Assembly (NCBI GenBank): GCA_910577235.1
Contig: CAJTMX010000003.1
Span: 94,868 to 158,867, forward strand
Direction of reading: 5' to 3'
DNA length: 64,000 nucleotides
Source of the DNA: an uncultured Acetatifactor sp.
GTDB taxonomy: Bacteria > Bacillota > Clostridia > Lachnospirales > Lachnospiraceae
Shown here: positions 8,281 through 16,623 of the stretch, piece after piece
Layout of the letters: each line of letters opens with the position of its first letter
Numbering within the stretch: position 1 is the first letter of the stretch
Notes under the pieces: model-generated
The model's input: the letters and a program-made list of their open reading frames with translations, nothing else
What the model was told of the DNA's origin: nothing
The model's database searches: none
Made by a program: the position numbers and the translations under genes

Positions 8281-10128
8281 CTATGTTTCCGAGTGAGCTC
8301 CCCGGAGCAAACCGAAGGCTTCGCTGTAGGCCGTTTTTCTCGCGCTTTGCATATACTGTTCCAACTGCGATTCCATGGATACCCATAAGCGGGACAACTC
8401 CGGATGAAACAGACTGCCCGCCCCCTCTTTTATCAGCCGCGTTACCTCCGTCAACGTATATATGGGCATTGTGTCATGCGTGGTCTGTTCCGTCATTCTG
8501 CTGGCATATGCGGCTATGGAAACCATATCGGTTATGACCTGTACCGGATTGTCCGCCCGGTTATAATCAGGGGGATATCCTCCTGAGCCGTCATAATATA
8601 CATGGTGCCCTCCGGCAATAGGAGCGAAGGGCCGGGTGGACTCGCACCGCTCCAATATTCTCACTCCTGCCGCCACATGGCATTTAAACATGGCTGATTC
8701 CTCATCCATCCAGCTTCGGGCAGACATCAGCATCAACCGATACATGCTCAGGGCACCCACATCATGGAGCAGACCGCCGTCATAGACAAACTGTAAGAGT
8801 TCTTCCCTGCGCTCCCGGACTTCCTCCGCACAGCCGCATCCCAGCGTTCCCACCAGCAGCAGAGGGCATTCCTCTATGACCCTGTCCATCAGCATCTGTG
8901 CCATTTGGGCCGTCAAGCGGCTAAATACATAGGCGTCCGGGTTGCGGCAGACGATCAGCTTGGTCACGATGTCCTTCTGCTGCATTTCATTGGGATACTC
9001 AACAAAATTCTGTAAAAAGAGCAGAAGGTAGTGTATCAGCTGGTCGTTATACTGATTGTTGGGTGCCCGATGCACATAATCTACCACATTGCGGTACATA
9101 TGGCACACGATCTCCCTTTTGCTGTCCTTGTACTGGGAATAGCGCCCAACATAGTTGCTGTAAACGGCCGGTATAAATACATTCCCGTACATGCCTTCAT
9201 CAGAAAAGTCATTCCTGTCACAGTCCATATATATTTTTTCCAGCTGTGTAAACAGGTAGGACAGCGGCTGCAGGCCGCAATAATACTGACTTTCCTCATA
9301 TATAATCCTCCAGCGCATGGCCGGAGGAAGGTTTCTCTTCTGGCTGCTCTCCAATTGGCGCTCCCACACATACTCCACGGATTCCATGACTTCCCGTACC
9401 AGCCGTTCATCCGTTTCGCCCCGGCGGAGCAGTCCCATGGCGGTGGAGCGCTCTTGATGGCTCTTATATAGATAGGTATCCCAGGGCAACGAGGGAGTCT
9501 TTTCCCGGTAGACAGGGTCCTGGAGGATCTGAATGGAACGCCTTACGGCGCGCAGCTTTTTCTCTCCCTCTGTAAAAATATTGTAGGACAATGCCAGATT
9601 ACCCATGGAACGGTGGATATATCCTCTGGTTTCCACATCTTCAATCTCATCGTATATTTTGATATAGGATGCCGACTCCCCGAACAGCATACCCATTCTC
9701 CAGCTATGGTTACGCTGTCCCGAAGAGTCCGCACTCTCTCTAATATAAAAGAGCGCCAGCGCCGTCTGATAGAGCTCCCGGATCAGCATATCCCGCTTTT
9801 CCAATCGTCTTGCGTATGTGATCAGCGCATTATGGATCATATAGTGCAAAAACAGATCCAGACGTTTTACACCCTCCGACAAATGCGCCGCAAAGTCCTC
9901 CAGCTGTTCTATCTCCTCCTCATCCGCGGAGGCTATGTCATCCAATACCGGGAAGAAGTATTTGCGGAGCAGGTTGGTATTTTCCTTAATGATCTCCCGA
10001 ATCTCATAGGCCTTTCCAGCCTGTCCTTCCATAAATGCATCCACGTCATCAGGAATCTCTCCGGAATTATCGGACAAAACCATCACCTTTTTAGCGTTCT
10101 CAATATATTGCTCTTGGTAGGGTTTCAT
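8281..10128 (-). CDS. HD-GYP-like protein, putative c-di-GMP phosphodiesterase
   Basis: A 615-residue soluble protein. The C-terminal ~190 residues carry a diverged HD-GYP domain: LLHDVGAL with H455-D456, HH at 508-509 and DGSGGYP at 513-519. The canonical HHExxDGxGYP is altered (HHVYYDGSGGYP), so catalysis is uncertain. The first ~430 residues are mostly helical with no recognised sensor domain and might be TPR-like. The gene overlaps the upstream hybrid kinase by 4 bases (ATGA), so the two are translated together and this is likely the kinase system's output. The family hydrolyses c-di-GMP or related dinucleotides; that role here is inference. Confidence 0.7.
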   Translation of the reverse strand: MKPYQEQYIENAKKVMVLSDNSGEIPDDVDAFMEGQAGKAYEIREIIKENTNLLRKYFFPVLDDIASADEEEIEQLEDFAAHLSEGVKRLDLFLHYMIHNALITYARRLEKRDMLIRELYQTALALFYIRESADSSGQRNHSWRMGMLFGESASYIKIYDEIEDVETRGYIHRSMGNLALSYNIFTEGEKKLRAVRRSIQILQDPVYREKTPSLPWDTYLYKSHQERSTAMGLLRRGETDERLVREVMESVEYVWERQLESSQKRNLPPAMRWRIIYEESQYYCGLQPLSYLFTQLEKIYMDCDRNDFSDEGMYGNVFIPAVYSNYVGRYSQYKDSKREIVCHMYRNVVDYVHRAPNNQYNDQLIHYLLLFLQNFVEYPNEMQQKDIVTKLIVCRNPDAYVFSRLTAQMAQMLMDRVIEECPLLLVGTLGCGCAEEVRERREELLQFVYDGGLLHDVGALSMYRLMLMSARSWMDEESAMFKCHVAAGVRILERCESTRPFAPIAGGHHVYYDGSGGYPPDYNRADNPVQVITDMVSIAAYASRMTEQTTHDTMPIYTLTEVTRLIKEGAGSLFHPELSRLWVSMESQLEQYMQSARKTAYSEAFGLLRGAHSET

Positions 10129-12008
10129 GTATACCCCCTTTCCAGGAACATGCCCATAGTGGAAAAAACCTGCTCAATGTCAAGAGGTTTGGGAAGATGG
10201 GCGTTCATACCCGCGTCCAGCGAATTTTTCACGTCTTCTACAAACGCGTTGGCAGTCATGGCTACAATGGGAACCGCCTGGGCGTCCTCCCTGTCCATAC
10301 CGCGAATGGTTCTGGTGGCATCCAAACCGTTCATCACCGGCATCTGAATGTCCATCAGTATTATATCAAAGTAAAAAGGCTCGGATTCTCGGAATCTGTC
10401 AACCGCCTGCTGTCCGTTCTCGGCCACGGTGATCTGAATACCCGACATGCTCAGAATCTCCTGCTCAATCTCTCTGTTGATCTCATTGTCCTCAGCCAAC
10501 AGCAGATGCCTGTTTGCAAAATTCCACTGGACCCCTCCATCCTCCTGCTTTTTCTCCTGTTTTCCCTCCTCGGTAAAAGAATAGAGTACGGCGGAAAGTC
10601 TGCTGAGAAACAGCGGCAACGGAACAAAGGCATCTACGCCGGATCTGGTATAAAGATACTCCGTCTGGCTCCAGTCGCTCCCTGAGAGAAGTAAGATGGG
10701 GAATTCCGCTCCCATGCGTCTGCGGACATCCGGCAGAAACTGCATCATATCCATATCCGGAACCTTTTCCACCGTCAGAAAAGCGTGATACTCCTTATCC
10801 TCCAGCAATGTGTCGTTCAGGCAGGTCACCACCTCCATGGCATCCTGAGCCACATCCGTTTCCATATCCAGCTTTTCCAGCATTTTACGCAGCTGGGCAC
10901 CCTGCTGCGCGTCCGATGTCAGCACCAGAACGCGTTTGCCGCACAGTGCCCTCTGATATGTCTCCAGAGAGGACTCGGCCGCATCAAAGGGAATACGCAG
11001 AGTGAAACAGGTTCCCTCTCCCGGAGTGCTCTCCACCTGTATATCGCCCTTCATCAACTCTACCAGATTTTTGGTGATGGCCATGCCCAGACCGGTTCCC
11101 TGTATCTTGTTGGTAGTAGATTTTTCTTCCCTTTCAAAAGGAGTAAAAAGTTTCTTCATAAACTCCGGACTCATGCCCATGCCCGTATCCTGTACCCGCA
11201 GGGTCATCAGTACTTTGGAGGCGTCATCGGTGTTCACCACGTCCAGATACATGTACACATGACCCTGGGCAGGGGTAAATTTTATGGCGTTGGAGAGAAG
11301 ATTGATACATATCTGTTTTAGCCTGACACTGTCCACTAAGATCTTCTCCTGATCCATGGGCCCCATCTCAAAATGAAAGTTCAGTTTACCCGCATCCGCC
11401 TGAGGTTTTGCCACGATCAATATCTCATGCAGCAGATCCGCAATATCCGCCGGCTGGGGTTGCAATAATATCTTACCGCTCTCGATCCTGGACATATCCA
11501 GCACTTCGTTAAGCAGGGACATCATATGTCCCGACGCCGTCTTGATCTTATGCAGGCATTCGCTGACCCTGCCGGGGATATCTTTCTGCATCAGAGCAAT
11601 GTCGGTCATGCCGATGATGGCTCCCATGGGAGTGCGGATATCATGGGACATTTCCGACAGAAAACTGGTCTTGGCGCGGCTGGCCATGACTGCCTCATCC
11701 AATGCCCTCTTGTTGCTTTGGTATTGCGCCGTCAAGTCATGCAGCAGACAGACTTCAAACTCGTCCCATGGAAAAAAGACCAGAGAATACACCCGCTCCC
11801 CGATCTGGCTGAAAGGCTGCTCGGTCTCCGTCCGGGAAAGCGACAGCCGCTCCCCAATAAACGTCAGCTCCGGGGCACCGTCAGGACACACCCGCATCGC
11901 CAATGGATTGCGGTATATCAATCTGTATTCCATGCCTTCCTTACAATAAATCAAAACAGGTTTATCACATCTTTCCCATATGCTTTGAAACTGTCCCTGA
12001 TCTACCAT
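10125..12008 (-). CDS. Hybrid sensor histidine kinase, PAS-like + HisKA + HATPase + two REC
   Basis: A 627-residue cytoplasmic hybrid kinase; no membrane segment is visible. Residues ~1-95 look PAS-like. A HisKA box FLSEMSHDIRTPMGAI has phospho-His H122. HATPase motifs follow: N box LLSNAIKFTP, G1 DTGMGM, G2 GTGLGMAI. Two receiver domains come next. The first (~365-480) lacks a clear phospho-Asp and may be inactive; the second (~500-625) has LLAEDN, LMDIQMP with D553, and K607 in LPKP. It is cotranscribed with the HD-GYP-like protein, which is a plausible output partner. The signal is unknown. A start at 12008 is accepted, with no strong alternative. Confidence 0.88.
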   Translation of the reverse strand: MVDQGQFQSIWERCDKPVLIYCKEGMEYRLIYRNPLAMRVCPDGAPELTFIGERLSLSRTETEQPFSQIGERVYSLVFFPWDEFEVCLLHDLTAQYQSNKRALDEAVMASRAKTSFLSEMSHDIRTPMGAIIGMTDIALMQKDIPGRVSECLHKIKTASGHMMSLLNEVLDMSRIESGKILLQPQPADIADLLHEILIVAKPQADAGKLNFHFEMGPMDQEKILVDSVRLKQICINLLSNAIKFTPAQGHVYMYLDVVNTDDASKVLMTLRVQDTGMGMSPEFMKKLFTPFEREEKSTTNKIQGTGLGMAITKNLVELMKGDIQVESTPGEGTCFTLRIPFDAAESSLETYQRALCGKRVLVLTSDAQQGAQLRKMLEKLDMETDVAQDAMEVVTCLNDTLLEDKEYHAFLTVEKVPDMDMMQFLPDVRRRMGAEFPILLLSGSDWSQTEYLYTRSGVDAFVPLPLFLSRLSAVLYSFTEEGKQEKKQEDGGVQWNFANRHLLLAEDNEINREIEQEILSMSGIQITVAENGQQAVDRFRESEPFYFDIILMDIQMPVMNGLDATRTIRGMDREDAQAVPIVAMTANAFVEDVKNSLDAGMNAHLPKPLDIEQVFSTMGMFLERGYT

Positions 12009-12061
12009 AACGCGTTTACCCCAATTTCATATATTTTGTCCGATACGGCATTCCAAAACAA

Positions 12062-12078
12062 GTGAGATCAAAGCTCAC
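12062..12078 (-). terminator. Weak hairpin at the end of the oxidoreductase operon
   Basis: On the minus strand GTGAG-CTTTGAT-CTCAC is followed by TTGTTTT and overlaps the stop codon of the beta-subunit gene. The stem is only 5 bases, so termination may be partial. Confidence 0.35.
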
Positions 12079-13006
12079 AGCGACGGCGCAGAGCCTCCCA
12101 CTGTTTATCCACCTCGGCCTGGAACTGCGCCAGCAATTCCTCTCTACCCGGTTTGAACAGATGTTTAAAGCGCTTCTGCGGACGCAGGAAATCCTCGATG
12201 GGCAGCTTTTTCTTGGGCACGTAGTTCAGCATCCATTTTCCGTCTATCACCTCATACAGAGGCCAATAGCAGGTATCTACGGCCAGCTTACATATGGTCA
12301 TCAGCTCGCTGGGGTCATACCCCCAGCCCCTGGGGCAGGGAGACAACACATTTAAGAATGCTGCGCCCGGCGTGTAGATGGCCCGCTCCGCCTTGGTATG
12401 CAGGTCTTTAAAATTGCCGGTAAAAGTTGTCTGGGCCGCATAGGGGATATGGTGCTGTGCCATAATGGCCGTCAGATCCTTGCGTACCTGCACCTTGCCG
12501 TCGCTGGCCTTGCCCGCGGGGGTGGTGGTGGTGTCCGCGTACTGAGGAGTTGCGGAGGAACGCTGGGTTCCCGTGTTCATGTACGCGCCGTTGTCATAGC
12601 ACACATACACCATATCATGTCCGCGCTCCATAGCGCCGGACAGAGACTGAAAACCGATGTCATAGGTACCGCCGTCGCCGCCGAAGGTGATAAACTTAAA
12701 GGTATCGTCGATTTTTCCTTTCTTTTTCAGCACCCGGTAAGCGGTTTCCACACCCGACAGGGTGGCTCCGGCATTCTCAAAGGCGTTGTGGATGTAGCTG
12801 TCCTCATAGGCCGTAAAGGGATACATAAAACTTGACACCTCCAAACAGCCTGTGGCATTGCCTACCACGGCCCTGTCCTGGGGGCGCAGCGCCCGCAGGA
12901 CGGCCCGCACCGCCACGGTACCGCCGCAGCCGGCGCACATTCTGTGTCCGGGCGCAAGACGCTCCTCCTTACTCATGACTTCTTTAAAATTATATGTGTT
13001 TTCCAT
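12068..13006 (-). CDS. 2-oxoacid:ferredoxin oxidoreductase, beta (TPP-binding) subunit
   Basis: A 312-residue subunit of a four-subunit 2-oxoacid:ferredoxin oxidoreductase. Near the N-terminus GHRMCAGCGG provides cluster-ligand cysteines (C24, C27). GGDGGTYDIGFQSLSGA and a downstream YDNGAYMNTG form the thiamine diphosphate/Mg motif (GDG followed by N). The enzyme cleaves a 2-oxoacid to acyl-CoA and CO2 and reduces ferredoxin in the cytosol. It is the last gene of a gamma-delta-alpha-beta operon; a 163-base gap separates it from alpha. Whether the substrate is pyruvate or a branched-chain 2-oxoacid cannot be told from the motifs alone; the T-box upstream favours an amino-acid-linked substrate. 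Confidence 0.88.
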   Translation of the reverse strand: MENTYNFKEVMSKEERLAPGHRMCAGCGGTVAVRAVLRALRPQDRAVVGNATGCLEVSSFMYPFTAYEDSYIHNAFENAGATLSGVETAYRVLKKKGKIDDTFKFITFGGDGGTYDIGFQSLSGAMERGHDMVYVCYDNGAYMNTGTQRSSATPQYADTTTTPAGKASDGKVQVRKDLTAIMAQHHIPYAAQTTFTGNFKDLHTKAERAIYTPGAAFLNVLSPCPRGWGYDPSELMTICKLAVDTCYWPLYEVIDGKWMLNYVPKKKLPIEDFLRPQKRFKHLFKPGREELLAQFQAEVDKQWEALRRRCEL

Positions 13007-13092
13007 TTTTTTCTCCTATTAAAGGTTCATCCAATTTAGAGGTTCTTCTAAGCCTCCGCTTTACATATTCCCTTCCAGCACACAACATCCTT

Positions 13093-13130
13093 GTCCAATA
13101 TCATGCCGCTTGGGCGTCCCGATATTGGAC
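13093..13130. repeat. Intercistronic inverted repeat between alpha and beta genes
   Basis: Perfect 10-base arms GTCCAATATC (13093-13102) and GATATTGGAC (13121-13130) enclose an 18-base loop in the 163-base gap between the alpha and beta genes. No U-tract follows on the minus strand. An mRNA processing or stabilising hairpin is possible. Confidence 0.5.
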
Positions 13131-13169
13131 GGTGCGCTGTCCGGGGTTATGCCGCTATATAATTTCAGC

Positions 13170-14357
13170 CTACTTTGAGCGAAGTCCGATATATTCGTAC
13201 ATATCGGGAATCCGGTGGGTATCGGCGATCTCCTCCAGTCGTCCGTATACCCGCTCAAAATCCTCCACGGTGATATCTCTGCCACCCAGTCCATAGAAAT
13301 AGTTGACCGTTTCCGCCTGAGATCCGGCGCTGTAGAGTGCCGCCCGCACCTCCGTACCCAGCGGTCCGCCGGTTGCGGAAAACATCTCGCTGCGGTCCAG
13401 GATTGCGATGGCTCTGCGGTCTTTTAAGGCCCGGGCCAGTTCTTCTTCCGGGAAGGGGCGGAACACACGGATCTTGCACAGTCCCACTTTTTTCCCGGTA
13501 GTCCGGCGGATCTTGTCTATTGCCGCCTTACAGGTGCCTGCGGCGGAACCGATGAGAACGATCACGTACTCCGCGTCCTCCATGGCGTACTCCTCAAAAA
13601 ATCCGTAATGTCTGCCCGTCATCTCCTCAAATCTGGCCGCCAGTTCCAGGATCACCTCCCGGGCATTGTTCATGGCCTCCCTCTGTGCTCTCTTGGTCTC
13701 CATATAATAGTTGGACACCGCATAGGGGCCTACGGCTAGGGGCTCTCTGCTGTTTAACAGATAATGTTCGGGATGATATTCGCCCACCAGCTCTTTTACC
13801 TTATCGTCCTCCACCAGCAGGATATTTTCCACGCCGTGGCTGGTGATAAAGCCATCCTGACAGATCATCACCGGCAGGTGCACTCTGGGGTCCTCCGCAA
13901 TGGGAAATGCCTGCAGAAAATTGTCATACACCTCCTGATTGGACTCCGCGTATATCTGTATCCATCCGCTGTCTCTGGCTCCCATGCTGTCGGAGTGGTC
14001 GGCGTTGATATTGATGGGGCCGGTAAGCGCGCGGTTTACCAGCGCCAGTACAATGGGGAGCCTGTCGGAGGCCGCCACATACAATTCTTCCCACATCAGC
14101 GCCATACCGCAGGAAGAAGTGGCCGTCAGGGCTCTGGCTCCCGCCGCGCTGGCACCCAATGTAGCGCTCATGGCGCTGTGCTCGCTCTCCACATGGATAA
14201 ATTCCGTATCGATCTCCCCGTTGGCAATGTAATTGGCCACGTACTGAGGAATCTCGGTGGAGGGCGTAATGGGGAAAGCAGGCATTACGTCCGGGTTGAT
14301 CTGCTTGATAGCATAGGCTACCGCCTCATTGCCGGATAAACGTTCTCTGATCGCCAT
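13170..14357 (-). CDS. 2-oxoacid:ferredoxin oxidoreductase, alpha subunit
   Basis: A 395-residue alpha subunit (PorA/VorB-like). The N-terminal pyrimidine-binding domain starts GNEAVAYAIKQINPDVMPAF and includes PITPSTEIPQYVANY and the EHSAMSATLGASAAGAR segment, whose Glu pairs with thiamine. The C-terminal half (from ~250) has the transketolase-C-like GSAAGTCKAAID...LCKIRVFRPFP and a terminal ILDRSEMFSATGGPLGTEV. It starts directly after the delta gene (TAA-ATG). It forms the catalytic core with beta. Length is normal for the family. Confidence 0.9.
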   Translation of the reverse strand: MAIRERLSGNEAVAYAIKQINPDVMPAFPITPSTEIPQYVANYIANGEIDTEFIHVESEHSAMSATLGASAAGARALTATSSCGMALMWEELYVAASDRLPIVLALVNRALTGPININADHSDSMGARDSGWIQIYAESNQEVYDNFLQAFPIAEDPRVHLPVMICQDGFITSHGVENILLVEDDKVKELVGEYHPEHYLLNSREPLAVGPYAVSNYYMETKRAQREAMNNAREVILELAARFEEMTGRHYGFFEEYAMEDAEYVIVLIGSAAGTCKAAIDKIRRTTGKKVGLCKIRVFRPFPEEELARALKDRRAIAILDRSEMFSATGGPLGTEVRAALYSAGSQAETVNYFYGLGGRDITVEDFERVYGRLEEIADTHRIPDMYEYIGLRSK

Positions 14358-14654
14358 TTATTTGCCCTCCTTCATCGTGATGGCGCCGAAGGGACAAACC
14401 TTGGCGCAGATACCGCAGCCCTTGCAGTGATCATAATCAAAATCTTCTCTCTTACCGTCCTTCACCGGAATGGAAGAGTCCGGACATACCGGAAAGCACA
14501 GCAGACATTGCTTGCATTTTTCCTCGTCAAATACCGGCGTGGAGGTGCGCCACTCCCCTGTGCAAAAATGCCGGGACGTAGCCGGTTCAAATATTTTATT
14601 CCCCTCTGTGATATCCTGCCAGGGGCTTTTCTCGTTGATCTCTATGCTTCTCAT
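14358..14654 (-). CDS. 2-oxoacid:ferredoxin oxidoreductase, delta (2x[4Fe-4S]) subunit
   Basis: A 98-residue ferredoxin-like subunit with two [4Fe-4S] motifs: CKQCLLCFPVCP at about residues 47-58 and CKGCGICAKVCP at about 78-89. It carries electrons from the TPP site to external ferredoxin. It lies between the gamma and alpha genes and is immediately adjacent to alpha. Length and cysteine spacing are typical for PorD/VorD. Confidence 0.9.
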   Translation of the reverse strand: MRSIEINEKSPWQDITEGNKIFEPATSRHFCTGEWRTSTPVFDEEKCKQCLLCFPVCPDSSIPVKDGKREDFDYDHCKGCGICAKVCPFGAITMKEGK

Positions 14655-14696
14655 ATGTTTCCTCCTAAATATGTAGCTGAAAAGAACGACGGCCAG

Positions 14697-15269
14697 TTAT
14701 TTAAGTGCCTCAAAAGTCAGCTCCAGCGCCTTCATGTTACCGTCGATAACTTCCGGTTTTTTGGCAAATTTATGCTGATAGGACGCTCTCATCTCCTGCA
14801 GGAACACCTCCTGATCCATCACGCCGGATACAGCCACAACGGCAGCCAGCATGGGTGAGTTGGGAAAATACTTGCCCAGCGCCTTCACGGAGATCTCCCT
14901 GGCGTCAATCACATAGACCCTGCCCTGATATCCTCTCAAATGGGGAAGTATCTCCTCCCTGGACTTCCGGCTGTTGACAATGACCGCCCCCTCAGGGCTT
15001 AAACCGTGGGTCACGTCAATGGCCTCCAACAGGCTGTCATCCACTACGGCCACCAGATCCGGCTCATAGATATTGGAGTGCACCGTGATGGGTCTGTCAC
15101 TGAGCCTGTTGTATGCAGTGATGGGCGCACCCATACGCTCCGGGCCGTACTCGGGAAAACCCTGTACATATTTTCCTGTCTTAAACGCTACATCCGCCAA
15201 AAGCAGCGCCGCCGTTTTGGCACCCTGGCCGCCCCGGCCATGCCATCTGATCTCAATCGTATCTTGCAT
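14697..15269 (-). CDS. 2-oxoacid:ferredoxin oxidoreductase, gamma subunit
   Basis: A 190-residue gamma subunit. It opens with the family signature IEIRWHGRGGQGAKTAALLLADVAF and includes GFPEYGPERMGAP, another conserved stretch. The frame is open further upstream. ATG 15269 has an AGAGG site 5 bases away and gives the usual family length; ATG 15311 (adding an RCVTCGKEVS stretch) is a possible alternative. Anything longer would start inside the T-box leader and is rejected. It is the first gene of the gamma-delta-alpha-beta operon and sits just behind the leader terminator. Confidence 0.88.
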   Translation of the reverse strand: MQDTIEIRWHGRGGQGAKTAALLLADVAFKTGKYVQGFPEYGPERMGAPITAYNRLSDRPITVHSNIYEPDLVAVVDDSLLEAIDVTHGLSPEGAVIVNSRKSREEILPHLRGYQGRVYVIDAREISVKALGKYFPNSPMLAAVVAVSGVMDQEVFLQEMRASYQHKFAKKPEVIDGNMKALELTFEALK

Positions 15270-15326
15270 ACTTACCTCTTTTCCGCACGTCACGCATCTT
15301 ACCTGTGACATATTCCTTTTTTCCTC

Positions 15327-15572
15327 AAAAAAAACAGCTCCCGCCGTAAACGGCAGAAACTGTAATCCATCCCATCCATTTACGACATACCAACATATGC
15401 GTTCTCTGTCACGGGAGAAACCCGTCAGCATCTACTCATGCCATGCGGGCATTTTGGTGCTGCAACTCGGGAGGGATATTCCACATACCTTACTCGCGCC
15501 GTTTCTCAGCTACCGCGGCTCTCTGTGACCTTTGGGATATATGTACTGTTTCCGTCATCGTTTTTCTCGGTT
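15327..15572 (-). promoter_or_regulatory. T-box leader with terminator, probable Ile (AUC) specifier
   Basis: The ~245-base leader reads as a T-box. Stem I shows AGTACATA paired with TATGT-GGAA (S-turn side), the ACAGAGAGCCGCGG distal segment, GGAATATCCCTCCCGAGTT with the specifier region, and ACGGG-TTTCT-CCCGT before ACAGAG. The leader ends in a 12-bp terminator (15335-15346 with 15351-15362, TTTA loop) followed by eight U (15334-15327). Aligning GAAU + codon gives AUC (Ile); UAU (Tyr) cannot be excluded. The 14-base T-box consensus (AGGGTGGNACCGCG) is not obvious; a diverged GGGATGGATTAC is the best candidate. Uncharged tRNA would allow readthrough into the oxidoreductase operon. Confidence 0.75.
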
Positions 15573-15578
15573 GAATTT

Positions 15579-15607
15579 ATTATAGTGGTGTGGTAAATCG
15601 TTGTCAA
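15579..15607 (-). promoter_or_regulatory. Consensus promoter of the oxidoreductase operon
   Basis: On the minus strand TTGACA (15607-15602) and TATAAT (15584-15579) are both perfect and are separated by exactly 17 bases. The start of transcription would be near 15572. A perfect promoter in front of an attenuator is a common arrangement for T-box operons. Confidence 0.85.
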
Positions 15608-15713
15608 GGGGTTCTGTCCACTATACGGGCAAATCGCTAAAAAGTTTTTGGCAAAACGGTCCGGGGGCGTTGCGGGCCATTTTCGGCAGAAAAAAAAGTA
15701 TTGCAGGTATTCC

Positions 15714-15743
15714 TTGCGATATCCCCAGTGAGTAATGTATAAT
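15714..15743 (+). promoter_or_regulatory. Promoter of the CooC-like gene cluster
   Basis: TTGCGA (15714-15719) and a perfect TATAAT (15738-15743) with 18-base spacing precede the CooC-like gene by about 100 bases. It is divergent from the oxidoreductase promoter. Confidence 0.6.
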
Positions 15744-15846
15744 GGCAGTAAAGGACAAATCAACGCCAGCCCCAAAATATGTTTTCGGGTCTTTGCTGCG
15801 ACTTGCCCTAAAAGACGAGCAGACTCAGAAAAGAGGACGACTTAAC

Positions 15847-16605
15847 ATGAATACACCCAAGATCGTAGCCCTGTCCGGCAAGGGCGGCGTAGGAAAAACT
15901 TCTTTGGCGGCGATGACCGTCAAAGCCCTGGCGGAAAAATATCCGGGGAAAAAAATACTGGCCATCGATGCGGACCCGGCTGTGGGGCTGGCAACAGCCC
16001 TGGGTATCGAAGTTAGGCTGACCATCGACGACATCCGCAGACAGGTGGTGTCCTCGGTGGAGGACGGCGATACCAAATCCGCCGTAGAACTGCTGGGAGA
16101 GGCCAAATATCATATCTTTGACGCGATAACGGAGTCCGACGCTTTCAGTTTTATCGCCGTGGGACGCCCGGAGAGCGCAGGCTGCTATTGCAAGATCAAC
16201 TCCTATCTAAAGGAAGTCATTGCGCTGGTAGCGGATAATTTTGACTATATCGTCATCGACGGAGAGGCCGGCATAGAGCAGATCAACCGCCGGGTTATGG
16301 AAAAAGTAACTCATTTGATCCTGGTGACAGACGCCAGTAAAAAAGGGACCCAGGTGATTCGGACCATCAGATCCGTAGCCGACACTCTTGTCATGTATGA
16401 AAAGCTGGGGGTGATCGTGAACCGTCTGCCGGACGAATCGGTAAAGCAGTATCTGGAGCTTGGCGATCTGCCGGTGCTGGCCTATATCGGTCAGGACAGC
16501 GACCTGTCCGCCTTTGACATCACAGGGCAGAACGTATTTCTTATGCGATCGGATTCCGTGATGATGCGGGGTGTATGCCAGGCTTTGGATAATCTGGGAC
16601 TATAA
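15847..16605 (+). CDS. CooC-like ATPase (MinD/NifH superfamily metal-insertion type)
   Basis: A 252-residue deviant-Walker ATPase. The P-loop SGKGGVGKTS spans residues 10-19, DADP follows at 41-44, and a C-x-C pair lies at C113/C115 in AGCYCKIN. In CooC proteins of carbon monoxide dehydrogenase (CODH) systems this CxC sits at the dimer interface and binds nickel or zinc. YIVIDGEAG is the Walker B region. The ATG at 15847 is preceded by an AGAGGA site about 9 bases away; longer frames run into the promoter. No CODH catalytic gene is in the window; the next genes are two HgdB-like iron-sulfur proteins. The family matures metal centres; here it may serve those proteins, which is inference. Confidence 0.82.
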   Translation: MNTPKIVALSGKGGVGKTSLAAMTVKALAEKYPGKKILAIDADPAVGLATALGIEVRLTIDDIRRQVVSSVEDGDTKSAVELLGEAKYHIFDAITESDAFSFIAVGRPESAGCYCKINSYLKEVIALVADNFDYIVIDGEAGIEQINRRVMEKVTHLILVTDASKKGTQVIRTIRSVADTLVMYEKLGVIVNRLPDESVKQYLELGDLPVLAYIGQDSDLSAFDITGQNVFLMRSDSVMMRGVCQALDNLGL

Positions 16606-16623
16606 GACAATGAGGAAATCCAT

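Noticed and set aside
15270..15431. Longer start for the gamma subunit (up to 244 residues)
   Set aside because: The extra codons lie in the T-box terminator and leader; the family begins at the IEIRWHGRGGQG signature close to ATG 15269.
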